In this document: positions 9,818-18,914 of the stretch, piece after piece
How positions within the stretch are numbered: position 1 is the stretch's first letter
How the letters are laid out: each line of letters opens with the position of its first letter
Source of the DNA: Senegalia massiliensis
GTDB lineage: Bacteria > Bacillota > Clostridia > Tissierellales > SIT17
DNA length: 64,000 bases
Assembly: GCF_009911265.1 (NCBI RefSeq)
Contig: NZ_QXXA01000011.1
Span: 123,650-187,649 of the forward strand
Reading direction: 5' to 3'
Program-made: the position numbers and the translations under genes
Notes under the pieces: generated by a model
Told to the model about the DNA's origin: nothing
Seen by the model: only the letters and a program-made list of their open reading frames with translations
The model's database searches: none

Positions 9818-10294
9818 TTATATCATTTCCATAATATTTTTGTTCCTTTTGTCATCAGGAACTTTTCTCATATCAAATGTTACTCCTAAATCATGTAACT
9901 CTTTAAAAGTCTTTTTATCGTCTTCATCTACAGAAATAGTTGAAGTAAGTTGCTCCTTACCTTCTGCATAATGCATATTTCCAACATTTACTTCTTTTAT
10001 AGGTACTCCACCTTTTACAAGAGTAAGTACATCTTGAGGTGTCTTAACTACTATAAAGATTTTTTGTCTATCTGCTGCTTTATGAATTACATCTATAGTT
10101 TTTTGTAAAGTAAAAAATCTTGTAGCTACAGTATCTGGTAATACCATATCCATTAAGTTTTGTCTTACTTCATCATGTGAAACCTCATCATTTGCAACAA
10201 GTACTAGGTTCGCGCCTAAATGACTAGTCCATGTAACACCCACCTGACCATGAACGAGTCTATTATCAATTCTTGTAAGTAAAATGTTTGGCAT
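9818..10294 (-). CDS. agaV: PTS mannose-family IIB component
   Basis: 158 residues, the normal size of ManX-type IIB. The phosphorylated residue is His15 in LTRIDNRLVHGQVGVTW. It moves phosphate from IIA-His to the incoming sugar at the 6-position. Gene order regulator, isomerase, IIB, IIC, IID, IIA matches other GalNAc or galactosamine operons of Firmicutes. The start ATG has AGGAGTGA upstream and follows the AgaS gene by 28 bases. Confidence 0.9.
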   Translation of the reverse strand: MPNILLTRIDNRLVHGQVGVTWTSHLGANLVLVANDEVSHDEVRQNLMDMVLPDTVATRFFTLQKTIDVIHKAADRQKIFIVVKTPQDVLTLVKGGVPIKEVNVGNMHYAEGKEQLTSTISVDEDDKKTFKELHDLGVTFDMRKVPDDKRNKNIMEMI

Positions 10295-10322
10295 AAAATC
10301 ACTCCTCTTATATTTTGAAATT

Positions 10323-11495
10323 TTATTTATTATATGGGTATATGGTTACCCCTTTTACCACTCTGTTAACACTACCATCAGGGCTAGGATTATCTGGATT
10401 TATACCTATGTTTATAGATTTTAATACTGAAATTATTTGTGGTATTATAACATAATCAATTGATAAATAAGCTTTATCTAAATTTAATTTACTATGGGTT
10501 AAAGCTATATGATAATTACTTAATTCTTCAATCTCAGTTTCTTTTGTTTCTGATATAGCTAAAACTTTATATTTACTATCAGGATTATATAATTCTTTTA
10601 AAAGATCCATTTCGTATTTTAAAGTATACTCATCTCGAGATAAAAACATTACAATAAGTGTTTCATCATCCATTATTGATTTAGGACCATGTCTAAATCC
10701 AAGAGGTGTATCATATTTAGTCACTATTTCTCCCTGAGTTAATTCTAATAATTTAAGTGAAGATTCTCTTGCTAAACCATAGAATGAGCCAGCTCCAAGA
10801 TAAATTATCTTTTTAAATTTAGCATTTGAAATTGTTTCTATTAAATCTGTATTATTGAGTAAATATTCTCCAATAGAAAATAATTTATTGATATCTTTTT
10901 TGATGTTTTCTATATTATCTAAATCAAAAATCATTAGTGAAGATAATACCATTGAGGTGTAACTACTTGTCATAGCAAAACCTTTATCATTTGATTCTTC
11001 TGGTAAAATAATAGATTTATCCATTTCTGGATTGATATTTTGAGCGAGCTTTCCATCTTTATTACAAGTAATTACAACTTGATAAAGTTCATCTACTAAA
11101 TTACGTGCCAGCTCGATTGTTGCAACAGATTCAGGACTATTCCCAGAACGAGCAAATGATATTAAAAGTGTTGGAACACTCTTTTTAAGATATGTTTCAG
11201 GCTCAGCTACTATATCTGTTGTATGAATTGACTCAACATCCACATCTAATTTCTTTTTTATACTAGGTACAACAGTATCACCTATAAACCCAGATGTACC
11301 AGCCCCTGTAAAAATTATTCTTAAGTTTTTCTTAATTAGTATGGTATCTAAAAAGTCTTTTAATTCATCTTTTTTAGAGTCTATTATTTTTAGTGTATCT
11401 TCCCATACTGAAGGTTGATTATATATTTCAGAAGAAGTTATATATCCACCTTCATTTTTTAATTTTTCTACATCATTACCAAAGATTTTGTTCAA
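10323..11495 (-). CDS. agaS: SIS-domain galactosamine-6-phosphate deaminase/isomerase AgaS
   Basis: About 390 residues with two SIS sugar-isomerase domains (about 40-200 and 210-370). The first contains FTGAGTSGF and ISFARSGNSPES, the second YLGAGSFYGLARES and PLGFRHGPKS, all typical of AgaS/GlmS-type enzymes. Known AgaS proteins deaminate and isomerise galactosamine-6-phosphate to tagatose-6-phosphate plus ammonia. Start choice: an in-frame GTG at 11504 lies inside the AGGAG site, so the TTG at 11493-11495, eight bases downstream of that site, is the better start. It begins 17 bases after the regulator gene's stop, in the same operon. Confidence 0.85.
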   Translation of the reverse strand: MNKIFGNDVEKLKNEGGYITSSEIYNQPSVWEDTLKIIDSKKDELKDFLDTILIKKNLRIIFTGAGTSGFIGDTVVPSIKKKLDVDVESIHTTDIVAEPETYLKKSVPTLLISFARSGNSPESVATIELARNLVDELYQVVITCNKDGKLAQNINPEMDKSIILPEESNDKGFAMTSSYTSMVLSSLMIFDLDNIENIKKDINKLFSIGEYLLNNTDLIETISNAKFKKIIYLGAGSFYGLARESSLKLLELTQGEIVTKYDTPLGFRHGPKSIMDDETLIVMFLSRDEYTLKYEMDLLKELYNPDSKYKVLAISETKETEIEELSNYHIALTHSKLNLDKAYLSIDYVIIPQIISVLKSINIGINPDNPSPDGSVNRVVKGVTIYPYNK

Positions 11496-11512
11496 TTCTT
11501 TCACTCCTAAAT

Positions 11513-12241
11513 TTATTTTTCTAGTATTACTCTATATTCAAACTTATCTCCTCTAGCTATACTTACTGTATATTCTATAACTCTCTCATTTTCATAAGTA
11601 TATCTTTCAATCATCATGCCAGGTACTTTTCTACTAACTTTAAGTATTTCTGACTCATCTTTCCTTGTATTAACTGGTCTAAACTTCTCTTCTGCTTTTG
11701 AAAATTCAACATTATATTCACCTCTAAAAATATCATACATTGCATTTTCCTCTAATTGCTCTCTAATTAAATTTGGAAACCTTACCATAGGTAAATATGA
11801 TGTTTCAAGCATTATAGGTTCATCATCTGCAAGTCTTAATCTTGTAAATTCATATAAATTTTGATTTATCTTAACACCTAATTTTCTAGCTAACCTTTCA
11901 TCACTCTTTATTTTTTTAAAATCTAAGACTTTAGATGTTGGAATTTTCCCTATCTTTTTCATTTCATCAGTAAAACTATAAAATTTAAACAAATCTTGTT
12001 TAAAAGATTTAGGTGAAACAAATATTCCTCTTCCATGCTCTTTATAAATATATCCATCTTTTTCAAGTTCATTCATTGCCTGCCTTACAGTTGAGCGACT
12101 TATTTCAAACCTTTCGCATAACTCTCTTTCAGAAGGCAACTTATCATGCTCAGCAAAAGTTCCTTTCTTTATATCATGAACTATAATTTCATATAGTTGA
12201 TAATATAAAGGTAATTTATTATTTTTGTCTATTTCTATCAA
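11513..12241 (-). CDS. agaR: GntR-family regulator with UTRA domain (AgaR-like repressor)
   Basis: 242 residues. The N-terminal winged helix-turn-helix spans about 1-75 (KLPSERELCERFEISRSTVRQAM) and the C-terminal UTRA effector domain about 90-240, so it is in the HutC subfamily that includes NagR and DasR; these respond to amino-sugar phosphates. It uses a TTG start, preceded by AGAAGGTGA. It is first in the operon and a NagR/DasR-like palindrome lies between promoter and start, so autoregulated repression of the whole aga operon, relieved by a sugar phosphate, is likely. The effector itself is inferred. Confidence 0.88.
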   Translation of the reverse strand: MIEIDKNNKLPLYYQLYEIIVHDIKKGTFAEHDKLPSERELCERFEISRSTVRQAMNELEKDGYIYKEHGRGIFVSPKSFKQDLFKFYSFTDEMKKIGKIPTSKVLDFKKIKSDERLARKLGVKINQNLYEFTRLRLADDEPIMLETSYLPMVRFPNLIREQLEENAMYDIFRGEYNVEFSKAEEKFRPVNTRKDESEILKVSRKVPGMMIERYTYENERVIEYTVSIARGDKFEYRVILEK

Positions 12242-12266
12242 TTCATCACCTTCTCACATCGTCATG

Positions 12267-12278
12267 TTGTACGTACCA
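12267..12278 (-). promoter_or_regulatory. Candidate AgaR operator
   Basis: On the minus strand this reads TGGTACGTACAA, a near-perfect dyad centred at 12272/12273. It resembles the TGGTCTAGACCA consensus of NagR/DasR-type HutC regulators and lies just downstream of the predicted transcription start, where a repressor would block the polymerase. Confidence 0.6.
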
Positions 12279-12290
12279 GTTGTTACTTTT

Positions 12291-12319
12291 AATATATACC
12301 TTTCTGATAACGTTGTCAA
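12291..12319 (-). promoter_or_regulatory. Sigma-A promoter of the aga operon
   Basis: Minus-strand -35 TTGACA (12314-12319) and -10 TATATT (12291-12296), separated by exactly 17 bases. The -35 is a full consensus match. The start point would fall near 12284, directly before the candidate AgaR operator. Confidence 0.8.
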
Positions 12320-12399
12320 TAGTTTTATTAAAATATATGCAAAAATCCTAAAAAAATTCTTCGACAATATAGAATAATATTAATTAGTAGTAAAAAATC

Positions 12400-13641
12400 T
12401 TATTTATTCATAAACTCTTTTATATCTATTGTCTCTTTTGTAACCCTTGACTCTTCTGCTGCAAATGCCATTATATGACTTTCTACTGAAGTACTAGCAG
12501 AGGTAAGTCCTTTTCCTCTTTCAGATAATATTGAAGCTACAAAATCATTCATTATACCTGTATCTCCACCACCATGTCCACCAGCTACAACTTGTGGATT
12601 ATAAATTATTCTTTCATTAGAATCAAATAATTGTACATCAATTTCATTTTTACTATCATCTGCTCTAATTTCTCCAAGAGTTCCCATAACCCTTATAGTT
12701 CTATGTACCTTATTAGTAAATGCAGATAAATTAAATGTTACTGTAACATCATTATCAAATTCTAAAATAGTTGATTGATGATCACATACATTATTATCAC
12801 AAAGATATACACATCTACCATATGGACCAGATTTAACTGCTTCTTTTACAGCTTCTTCTGTTTGAATTTCAGATATTACAGTTGATGGCCAATTTCCTAT
12901 ATTTTTATAATATAATTTTTTTGCTGAATATGGACATCTTGCTTCTACTTTACAATTCATACATCTTTCTCCTGCACCTTCTGGATGATTTTCTTCTTTA
13001 AAATAGGTTAAACTTCCAAATGAAGATACATTAGTACAATTACTGCCTACAAGCCATAATAATATATCCATATCATGACAACTTTTTTGCAAAATTAGTG
13101 GACTTGATAAATCTGAATTCCTCCAATTCCCTCTAACAAAACTATGAGCAAAATGGAAGTATCCAATATTTTCATTATGTGATATAGTCATAAGCTTTCC
13201 AATTTCACCACTATCAATAATTTCTTTTATTTTACTAAAAAATGGTGTATATCTAAGTACATGAGCTATTAAAAACACCCTTTTGTTTTCTTTAGCAAGT
13301 TTTCCAAGTTCAATACACTCATCTGCTTCATTAGACATAGGTTTTTCAAGTAATATATGATATCCCTTTTTTAAAGCAATGCTTGCTGGATCAAAATGGG
13401 TATCATCTGGTGTAGCAATTACAACTGCATCACAAAATTTATCTTTTTCTAAAAGTTCTTCCCAAGATTCAAAAATAAATTCCTCATCTATTCCATGACT
13501 TTCTGCAAACATATTTCTTTTAATTCTATTTGGTTCAGCTACAGCAACAAATTCTATATTTTCAGGATTTTTCATAGCATATTCCCCATATATATCCTTG
13601 CCTCTTTGTCCTGCACCAATTAGTGCAACTTTAATTTTCAT
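12400..13641 (-). CDS. Gfo/Idh/MocA-family oxidoreductase with a cysteine-rich insertion
   Basis: 413 residues. An N-terminal Rossmann domain (ALIGAGQRGKDIYGEY, residues 6-21) binds NAD(P), the LEKPMS motif holds Lys100, and KSCHDMDILLWL (186-197) supplies the usual Lys/His/Asp catalytic set. Unusual for the family is a block with six cysteines: Cys227, Cys230, Cys236, Cys277, Cys281 and Cys286, likely a structural zinc site or iron-sulfur ligand set. It lies downstream of the GH112 phosphorylase and hexosamine kinase genes, after a strong palindrome. Family members oxidise sugars at C3 or C1, and one branch (GH109) cleaves GalNAc glycosides with bound NAD; whether this protein does either is not decided by sequence. 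The start has AAAGGAG upstream. Confidence 0.8.
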   Translation of the reverse strand: MKIKVALIGAGQRGKDIYGEYAMKNPENIEFVAVAEPNRIKRNMFAESHGIDEEFIFESWEELLEKDKFCDAVVIATPDDTHFDPASIALKKGYHILLEKPMSNEADECIELGKLAKENKRVFLIAHVLRYTPFFSKIKEIIDSGEIGKLMTISHNENIGYFHFAHSFVRGNWRNSDLSSPLILQKSCHDMDILLWLVGSNCTNVSSFGSLTYFKEENHPEGAGERCMNCKVEARCPYSAKKLYYKNIGNWPSTVISEIQTEEAVKEAVKSGPYGRCVYLCDNNVCDHQSTILEFDNDVTVTFNLSAFTNKVHRTIRVMGTLGEIRADDSKNEIDVQLFDSNERIIYNPQVVAGGHGGGDTGIMNDFVASILSERGKGLTSASTSVESHIMAFAAEESRVTKETIDIKEFMNK

Positions 13642-13684
13642 AAAATTAACTCCTTTCTAAATATTATTTATATAGATTATATCA

Positions 13685-13732
13685 TAAAACACTCTCTAGT
13701 CTTATAAGCTTATAAGACTAGAGAGTGTTTTA
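13685..13732 (-). terminator. Long perfect palindrome after the hexosamine kinase gene
   Basis: A 48-base perfect palindrome (24-bp arms centred on AAGCTT at 13706-13711) begins 11 bases past the kinase stop. The arm ends in TTTT followed by ATGATAT on the minus strand, so the U-run is short. It probably ends or trims the upstream transcript and separates the Gfo/Idh/MocA gene. The symmetry makes it work in both directions. Confidence 0.6.
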
Positions 13733-13742
13733 AGTTAGATAT

Positions 13743-14717
13743 TTATATATTGTTTTCTTTTAGATTCTCAACTATCTCTTCTTTAACTTCACCAAAATAC
13801 AACTTGCTTGCATATAATGCTGCTCCTTTTATTGGAGAAAGTAATGGGCTTATTAATTTAATACCTCTATTCAAACCTTCTAAATATTCTCTTAAAGGTT
13901 CTAATATATGCTTCCCTGCTTTAAATACTCCACCTGAATATGATACTGTTATTTTTTCATTTCCATCAAAATCAAGCTTTTCTATTACTGCATTTATAGT
14001 GAGAAAATGCTCATATGCTGCATCACGATATATTCTAACTGCATATTTATCTTCTTTTTCTGCTGCTATTGAAGTAATTTTTGCAAGTTTAGATAATTCA
14101 TTTCTTTTAACATATTCTGCTGTACTCATTATATCTATTAAGTCAAAGTCATCTTCCAATTTAAAATGTTCTCTTAATATATCATATAGATGTGTCCGTT
14201 CTAATCTTCCATCTGATTGCTTTGAGAAAGTTTCAAGTAATTTTTTAGCTAACCAATATGCTGAACCTTCATCTCCTATAAAGTGACCCCAACCACTTGA
14301 ACGAGCGGATTTTCCATTTCCATCTATACCAAAACCTATGGCACCAGTTCCAGCTACTATATTTATTCCTGGTTCACAGGCAAGAGATCCTGCCCAACCA
14401 ACCTCGGAATCATTTCCTATTTTAAAATCTGTTCCATTTAATATTTGTTTTATTATTTCTTCTAATATAGGCATATCAGATGCTATTTCACCATAGCCTG
14501 GTATACCAAGATATGAATAATCTATATTTTTTATATTTATATTTGCTAGAGTACATATTTCTTCTATACCGTTTTTTATCACATCTTTAAAAGTATCAAA
14601 AGATGTATTTTTATAATGACATGTTTCTTTTATCTGATGTGAAAGCACACTACCTTTTTCATCTATCAATATAAATTCTGTAGTGCTTCCACCACCATCT
14701 ATACCTAAGAAATTCAA
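13743..14717 (-). CDS. BadF/BadG-family ATPase, probable N-acetylhexosamine kinase
   Basis: 324 residues with the ASKHA fold: phosphate-1 loop FLGIDGGGSTTE at residues 3-14, phosphate-2 motif NIVAGTGAIGFGIDGNG with a following SSGWGHFIGDEGSAYWL block, and an adenosine motif SYSGGVFKAG. This is the pattern of GlcNAc kinases (NAGK type), not the bifidobacterial NahK that makes 1-phosphates. Following the phosphorylase gene, it likely phosphorylates the GlcNAc or GalNAc released from lacto- or galacto-N-biose to the 6-phosphate for deacetylation. Substrate choice is inferred. It starts with TTG, preceded by ATGAGGTGAT. Confidence 0.8.
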   Translation of the reverse strand: MNFLGIDGGGSTTEFILIDEKGSVLSHQIKETCHYKNTSFDTFKDVIKNGIEEICTLANINIKNIDYSYLGIPGYGEIASDMPILEEIIKQILNGTDFKIGNDSEVGWAGSLACEPGINIVAGTGAIGFGIDGNGKSARSSGWGHFIGDEGSAYWLAKKLLETFSKQSDGRLERTHLYDILREHFKLEDDFDLIDIMSTAEYVKRNELSKLAKITSIAAEKEDKYAVRIYRDAAYEHFLTINAVIEKLDFDGNEKITVSYSGGVFKAGKHILEPLREYLEGLNRGIKLISPLLSPIKGAALYASKLYFGEVKEEIVENLKENNI

Positions 14718-14734
14718 TATATCACCTCATAGTA

Positions 14735-14899
14735 TTAAACATATTTTCTATTATATAAGTATAACTCTACTAAAAGACCAGCAAGTCCAACCATCATCAT
14801 TGATACTCCTGTAATGTCTCTTATTGTTTGACCTTTTATTATTAAATATAGAGAAATTATAAAAAATAAAGCTGCAAGTATTCCTTTAATTTTATTCAC
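14735..14899 (-). CDS. 54-residue two-helix membrane protein (DUF6903-like)
   Basis: A GTG at 14897-14899, preceded by AGAGGTGAT, opens a 54-codon frame ending in TAA at 14735-14737. The product has two hydrophobic stretches (about 6-21 and 31-48) split by a short polar KGQTIRDITG turn, and a basic tail ending NRKYV. It lies between the GH112 phosphorylase and kinase genes, with its ribosome site overlapping the phosphorylase end, so it is a coupled operon member. Size and layout recall small proteins named DUF6903 in clostridial sugar operons; I recall this rather than verify it. The role is unknown; a small transporter accessory subunit is possible. Confidence 0.7.
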   Translation of the reverse strand: MNKIKGILAALFFIISLYLIIKGQTIRDITGVSMMMVGLAGLLVELYLYNRKYV

Positions 14900-14910
14900 A
14901 ATTATCACCT

Positions 14911-17073
14911 CTATATATTCATCCAGCGTATTTCACCTGGTTTTAATTCTACCATATATGAGTTTCTATTACCATCATATATAATTGATTTTTGCATTTC
15001 ATCAGTGTTATTTGTTATTGCATATTTCTTTATATCAGGATATGCATTTACTTCTACTGAGGTATTATCTGCAAAATACTTATATAATTCTTCCTCTTTA
15101 TGAGAAGCATAAAACATTGAACGCATAAGTAATCTTGAATTATCTTCATTATATGGAAGTCCTGCAATGTATACTGCTCTTCCTTTACCATAATCGTTTG
15201 AAGATAAATGAACTTCTCCATTACTATATTCTATTATCTCAGTTTTTTCTGTTAATGCATAAACATTTCCCATACTTTCTCCAAAATCAATTGCTCTTTT
15301 TATATCTTTAGTTATGAAATGTTCTTCTATTTCTTTATCAAAATATTTATCTGTACTTAATGAAAAACTAAGTTCTCTATCTACACCTAAAGCATCTGCA
15401 AGCTGAAAATATCTACCTTGATGATGAATAGCAGCTGGTTCACCTATACCTATGAATCCACCGCCATTATATACCCATTTTCTTACAGTGCTAATTAATT
15501 TTTCATCTAACCATTCACTTCCACCACTAAATGCAGTTCCTTCTACTCCTGCATTTATTATTACATCAATATCTTCATTTATGCCATTACTTTTCACATC
15601 ATCAAATGATATAAATTCAACATCTACACTCATACCACTTAAAGATTCTAATATTCCAAGATAAGAATAAATTTGTTTATACCATAATGCATGTGCAACC
15701 ATAAATGTTTGCCATGATCTTATTTTACCCCAAGAATTAAGTATTGCAACTTTTAATCCACTATATGGCTTTACGCCGTTTATAGTATCATATATTTCTC
15801 TAAATTCATCTGCAACATTTTCAACATACTCTACAAATTTAGGGAATTTATATGCAAGAGATAAATATCCACCATATCCTATTCTATCTACTGGCTTCCT
15901 CATTATAGCACGTCTTGCAGATAACCAATTATCCTTTGCCTCTATAACTGGATCATTGCCTTCTCTAAAGGTATCTGGGAAAAAGTATGGTAAAAATCTT
16001 CCTTCTGTATATTTTACATGTGGTATTTCTGATATCATTCTAAGTGTAGCTCCATCTCCAACAGAACCTACTACTCCATCTAATCCTATATTTTCAAAAT
16101 AATCACCATAAGGTTCAGTGCCAATCCAATTATCTCCTAGAAACATTAATGCTTCTTTTCCAGCATCATGTACCTTATCAACTAATTTTTTTGCAGTTTT
16201 TGACACAAATTGTTGCTGAAAATCCATGAAATCTAAAAATTCCTTTGATGGTATTCTAAATGAAGAATTATAGTAACCTTGATCAATTATATGTTCAGGT
16301 CTTAATCTATATCCCTTTTCCTTTTCAAAGGCATCTAAAGCTTCAGGAGAAACTGATGCACTATAGCCAAACCAATCTACAAACTTTTCTTTTCCATTAT
16401 CATTAAATACAAGTGTAAAATGATAGAAGAAAGTTGTAAACCTAACTACATCAGTATCTTTATTTTCTTCTAGCCATTTATCCATATACTCTTCTATAAA
16501 CTTAGCTGATTTTTCTTTTCTTACATCGAAAGGAATATCATGTTCTTTATCCCCCCAATCATTTGTTATATGATTGTACATTTGAGTTGGATCCCATATA
16601 GCATATACTAAAAATGAAACAGTATATTCATGAAATTCTTTTGTATTATTTACCTTTACTATATCTTTTTCACTATCTACTTCCCAATCAGCTATATCTA
16701 TTACTTCACCTGTTGTTCTATTTATAACTTCCCACCATTTTTTAGGATCATGATCATAATCAGGTTTTACTTGTTCACTAAAATATCCTTCCATGAATTT
16801 AATTTCAACTGTATTTGATGTAGCAATATTAAAATTGCTCATTAAGTATAAATGTTGACATTCATCAATATTTTGTTTTGCAAATTCGTTATGACCTCTA
16901 CTAACAAAATATGTTGTATAAATTTTTGCATCTAAATTTTTTAATTCATCTGAAAGCTTAGTACCATCACTATCTCTTATAGCATCAGCGCCCCATCTAT
17001 CTAATATTTCTTTGGTTTCTTTTAAAAATCCTGTCTCACTAGGTAATGTTAAATTTCCTTTTCTCTTAACCAT
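14911..17073 (-). CDS. lnpA: GH112 galacto-N-biose/lacto-N-biose phosphorylase
   Basis: 720 residues, matching the usual 720-750 of family GH112. The protein opens with KGNLTLPSE and contains the GH112 active-site block FLGDNWIGTEPYGDY (311-325), where Asp314 corresponds to the known general acid. The N-terminal half is a TIM barrel and the C-terminal half holds a beta-sandwich-like tail. It would phosphorolyse beta-1,3-galactosyl-N-acetylhexosamines to galactose-1-phosphate and GalNAc or GlcNAc in the cytoplasm. There is no signal peptide, consistent with uptake by the adjoining ABC transporter, whose permease gene ends 5 bases upstream. Preference for the mucin (GNB) or milk (LNB) disaccharide is not readable. 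Enzymes for galactose-1-phosphate are outside the window. Confidence 0.92.
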   Translation of the reverse strand: MVKRKGNLTLPSETGFLKETKEILDRWGADAIRDSDGTKLSDELKNLDAKIYTTYFVSRGHNEFAKQNIDECQHLYLMSNFNIATSNTVEIKFMEGYFSEQVKPDYDHDPKKWWEVINRTTGEVIDIADWEVDSEKDIVKVNNTKEFHEYTVSFLVYAIWDPTQMYNHITNDWGDKEHDIPFDVRKEKSAKFIEEYMDKWLEENKDTDVVRFTTFFYHFTLVFNDNGKEKFVDWFGYSASVSPEALDAFEKEKGYRLRPEHIIDQGYYNSSFRIPSKEFLDFMDFQQQFVSKTAKKLVDKVHDAGKEALMFLGDNWIGTEPYGDYFENIGLDGVVGSVGDGATLRMISEIPHVKYTEGRFLPYFFPDTFREGNDPVIEAKDNWLSARRAIMRKPVDRIGYGGYLSLAYKFPKFVEYVENVADEFREIYDTINGVKPYSGLKVAILNSWGKIRSWQTFMVAHALWYKQIYSYLGILESLSGMSVDVEFISFDDVKSNGINEDIDVIINAGVEGTAFSGGSEWLDEKLISTVRKWVYNGGGFIGIGEPAAIHHQGRYFQLADALGVDRELSFSLSTDKYFDKEIEEHFITKDIKRAIDFGESMGNVYALTEKTEIIEYSNGEVHLSSNDYGKGRAVYIAGLPYNEDNSRLLMRSMFYASHKEEELYKYFADNTSVEVNAYPDIKKYAITNNTDEMQKSIIYDGNRNSYMVELKPGEIRWMNI

Positions 17074-17078
17074 TTATA

Positions 17079-17936
17079 TCATCCTTTCACTCCGCCAACG
17101 GTCATACCTTGGGTTAATTTCTTTTGTACTAAAATATATAAAATCAAAGTTGGAAGCATTACAATTACAAGTCCTGCATAAAGTTGTCCATAATTAGCTG
17201 CAGCTTTTTGTGATTGCATAAGATTGATTAATCCAACTGGTAATGTCTTTGATGCATTTGGCATTAATGTTAAAGCTATAATGTATTCATTCCAAAATGC
17301 CAAAAAATTAAATAATATTACAGTTATAATACTTGGTCTTGCCATTGGTGCCATTACCTTTACCATAGTTGTAAAATATCCTGCACCATCAATGAATGCT
17401 GCTTCTTCAAATGCTTTTGGTAATGTTTTAAAGAAATTAGACAATAAATATACTGTAAATGGAATAGCCGTAGATGCATATACTAAGGCTAAAACCACAA
17501 TATTATCTAAGAAAAATCCTTCTCCCATAATATTCATAAGAGATTTATCCCAATCAAGTAACATTAAAAATATTGGTACTACTATATAGTTCACATTTAC
17601 AAATAATCCTGCCATAAGAAGTCTATTAATAAGTGTCTTGCCTCTAAATTCAAATCTGGCAAGTACATATGCTGCTGGTAATGATACTGCAAGTAATATA
17701 ACTAATCCAAGGGATGTTGCTATAACTGAATTTAGAAAATATTCTCCCATGTTAGCTTGGTGTATAGCTTCTATAAAATTTTCAAAATGAAATCCTTCAG
17801 GTAATGACCAAGGATTACCATAGAATTCTGAGTTTTCCTTCACTGATGCCATAAAAACCCATCCTACTGGTATAATTATGCTTGCAGCCAAACTTATAAG
17901 AGCAACATATATAAAAGCTTTATAAAGTTTACCCAT
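17079..17936 (-). CDS. Carbohydrate ABC transporter permease (MalG type)
   Basis: 285 residues with six predicted membrane helices of the MalG/LacG family. The EAA loop that contacts the ATPase reads EEAAFIDGAGYFTTMVKVMAP (about residues 191-211). With the neighboring permease and lipoprotein it forms a type I sugar importer. No ATP-binding subunit is encoded here, so a shared MsmK/MalK-type ATPase elsewhere is likely, as is common in Firmicutes. Placement before the GH112 gene points to galacto-N-biose or lacto-N-biose import. Confidence 0.9.
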   Translation of the reverse strand: MGKLYKAFIYVALISLAASIIIPVGWVFMASVKENSEFYGNPWSLPEGFHFENFIEAIHQANMGEYFLNSVIATSLGLVILLAVSLPAAYVLARFEFRGKTLINRLLMAGLFVNVNYIVVPIFLMLLDWDKSLMNIMGEGFFLDNIVVLALVYASTAIPFTVYLLSNFFKTLPKAFEEAAFIDGAGYFTTMVKVMAPMARPSIITVILFNFLAFWNEYIIALTLMPNASKTLPVGLINLMQSQKAAANYGQLYAGLVIVMLPTLILYILVQKKLTQGMTVGGVKG

Positions 17937-17951
17937 GTTTTTACCTCCAAT

Positions 17952-18842
17952 TTAATACTGTAATGTATCTCTTTTTGTTATCTTATTTATTACACCTGAT
18001 AATAAGAATGAGAATATAAATACTATTACACCAATACTCATACCATATCCATATGAAGCATTGTTATAGGCTTGCTTATACATGTATGATAAGAATACTT
18101 CAGATGCACCATCAGGCCCTCCACTTGTCATTATTTTTACAAAAAGGAAACTTAAATTAATTGAACTTATTATGAAAAATATCAGTGAAGTTCTTATTGT
18201 ATCCCATACTAAAGGAAGTGTAATTTTAAAAAATTGTCTTACTTTACTTGCACCTTCAATATCTGCTGATTCATATAATTGATTAGGTATAGAGCTCATA
18301 CCAGCCATATAAATTACCATATAATAACCTATAGCTTGCCAAATCATCGCTCCAGCTATAGAATAAATTACAATATCTTGATTACCTAAAAACTGTATGC
18401 TTTTAAAGCCATCTCCATTTATTAGAGATAAGAAACTATTTATTAAACCCTGACCTGGGTCATATATTGCTGAAAATATTGAAGATATTACTACAACAGA
18501 TAATATATTAGGGATATAAAATATTACTCTAAAGAAATTTTGCCCCTTTACATTTTCTTTTACAAGTATTGCAGCAAACATAATTGCAATAACAAGTGTT
18601 ACGATGGTCACTACTACTATTAAAAATACTGTATTTTGAAAAGATCTAATAAAATTCTCATCTTGCATAAGTATCTTAAAATTATTTAATCCTACAAATA
18701 ATTTATTTGAAGAAAGTCCTCCCCATTTATACAAACTCATTAAAAATACTGAAAATGTTGGATATATCATAAAAACTGAAAATAATATAAGTGCTGGAGA
18801 GAGACATAGAATTATAAATCTTTTTAAACTTTTATTGTTCAT
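17952..18842 (-). CDS. Carbohydrate ABC transporter permease (MalF type)
   Basis: 296 residues with an N-terminal helix (FIILCLSPALILFSVFMIYP) and the MalF-like permease core. The EAA loop is ESADIEGASKVRQFFKITLP. Starts 72 bases after the binding-protein stop across a hairpin, and ends 15 bases before the next permease. It makes the heterodimeric channel with the MalG-type subunit. Confidence 0.9.
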   Translation of the reverse strand: MNNKSLKRFIILCLSPALILFSVFMIYPTFSVFLMSLYKWGGLSSNKLFVGLNNFKILMQDENFIRSFQNTVFLIVVVTIVTLVIAIMFAAILVKENVKGQNFFRVIFYIPNILSVVVISSIFSAIYDPGQGLINSFLSLINGDGFKSIQFLGNQDIVIYSIAGAMIWQAIGYYMVIYMAGMSSIPNQLYESADIEGASKVRQFFKITLPLVWDTIRTSLIFFIISSINLSFLFVKIMTSGGPDGASEVFLSYMYKQAYNNASYGYGMSIGVIVFIFSFLLSGVINKITKRDTLQY

Positions 18843-18863
18843 AATCTATCACCTCTTAAAATA

Positions 18864-18893
18864 TATATGGTGGATAATCTTATCCACCATATA
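18864..18893 (-). other. Intercistronic hairpin between binding protein and permease genes
   Basis: A perfect 14-bp stem (TATATGGTGGATAA) with a 2-base loop, no U-run. Hairpins here usually protect the binding-protein message and lower permease expression, giving more binding protein than membrane subunits. Confidence 0.65.
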
Positions 18894-18914
18894 CTATTTA
18901 TTTGCTTTTAACTA

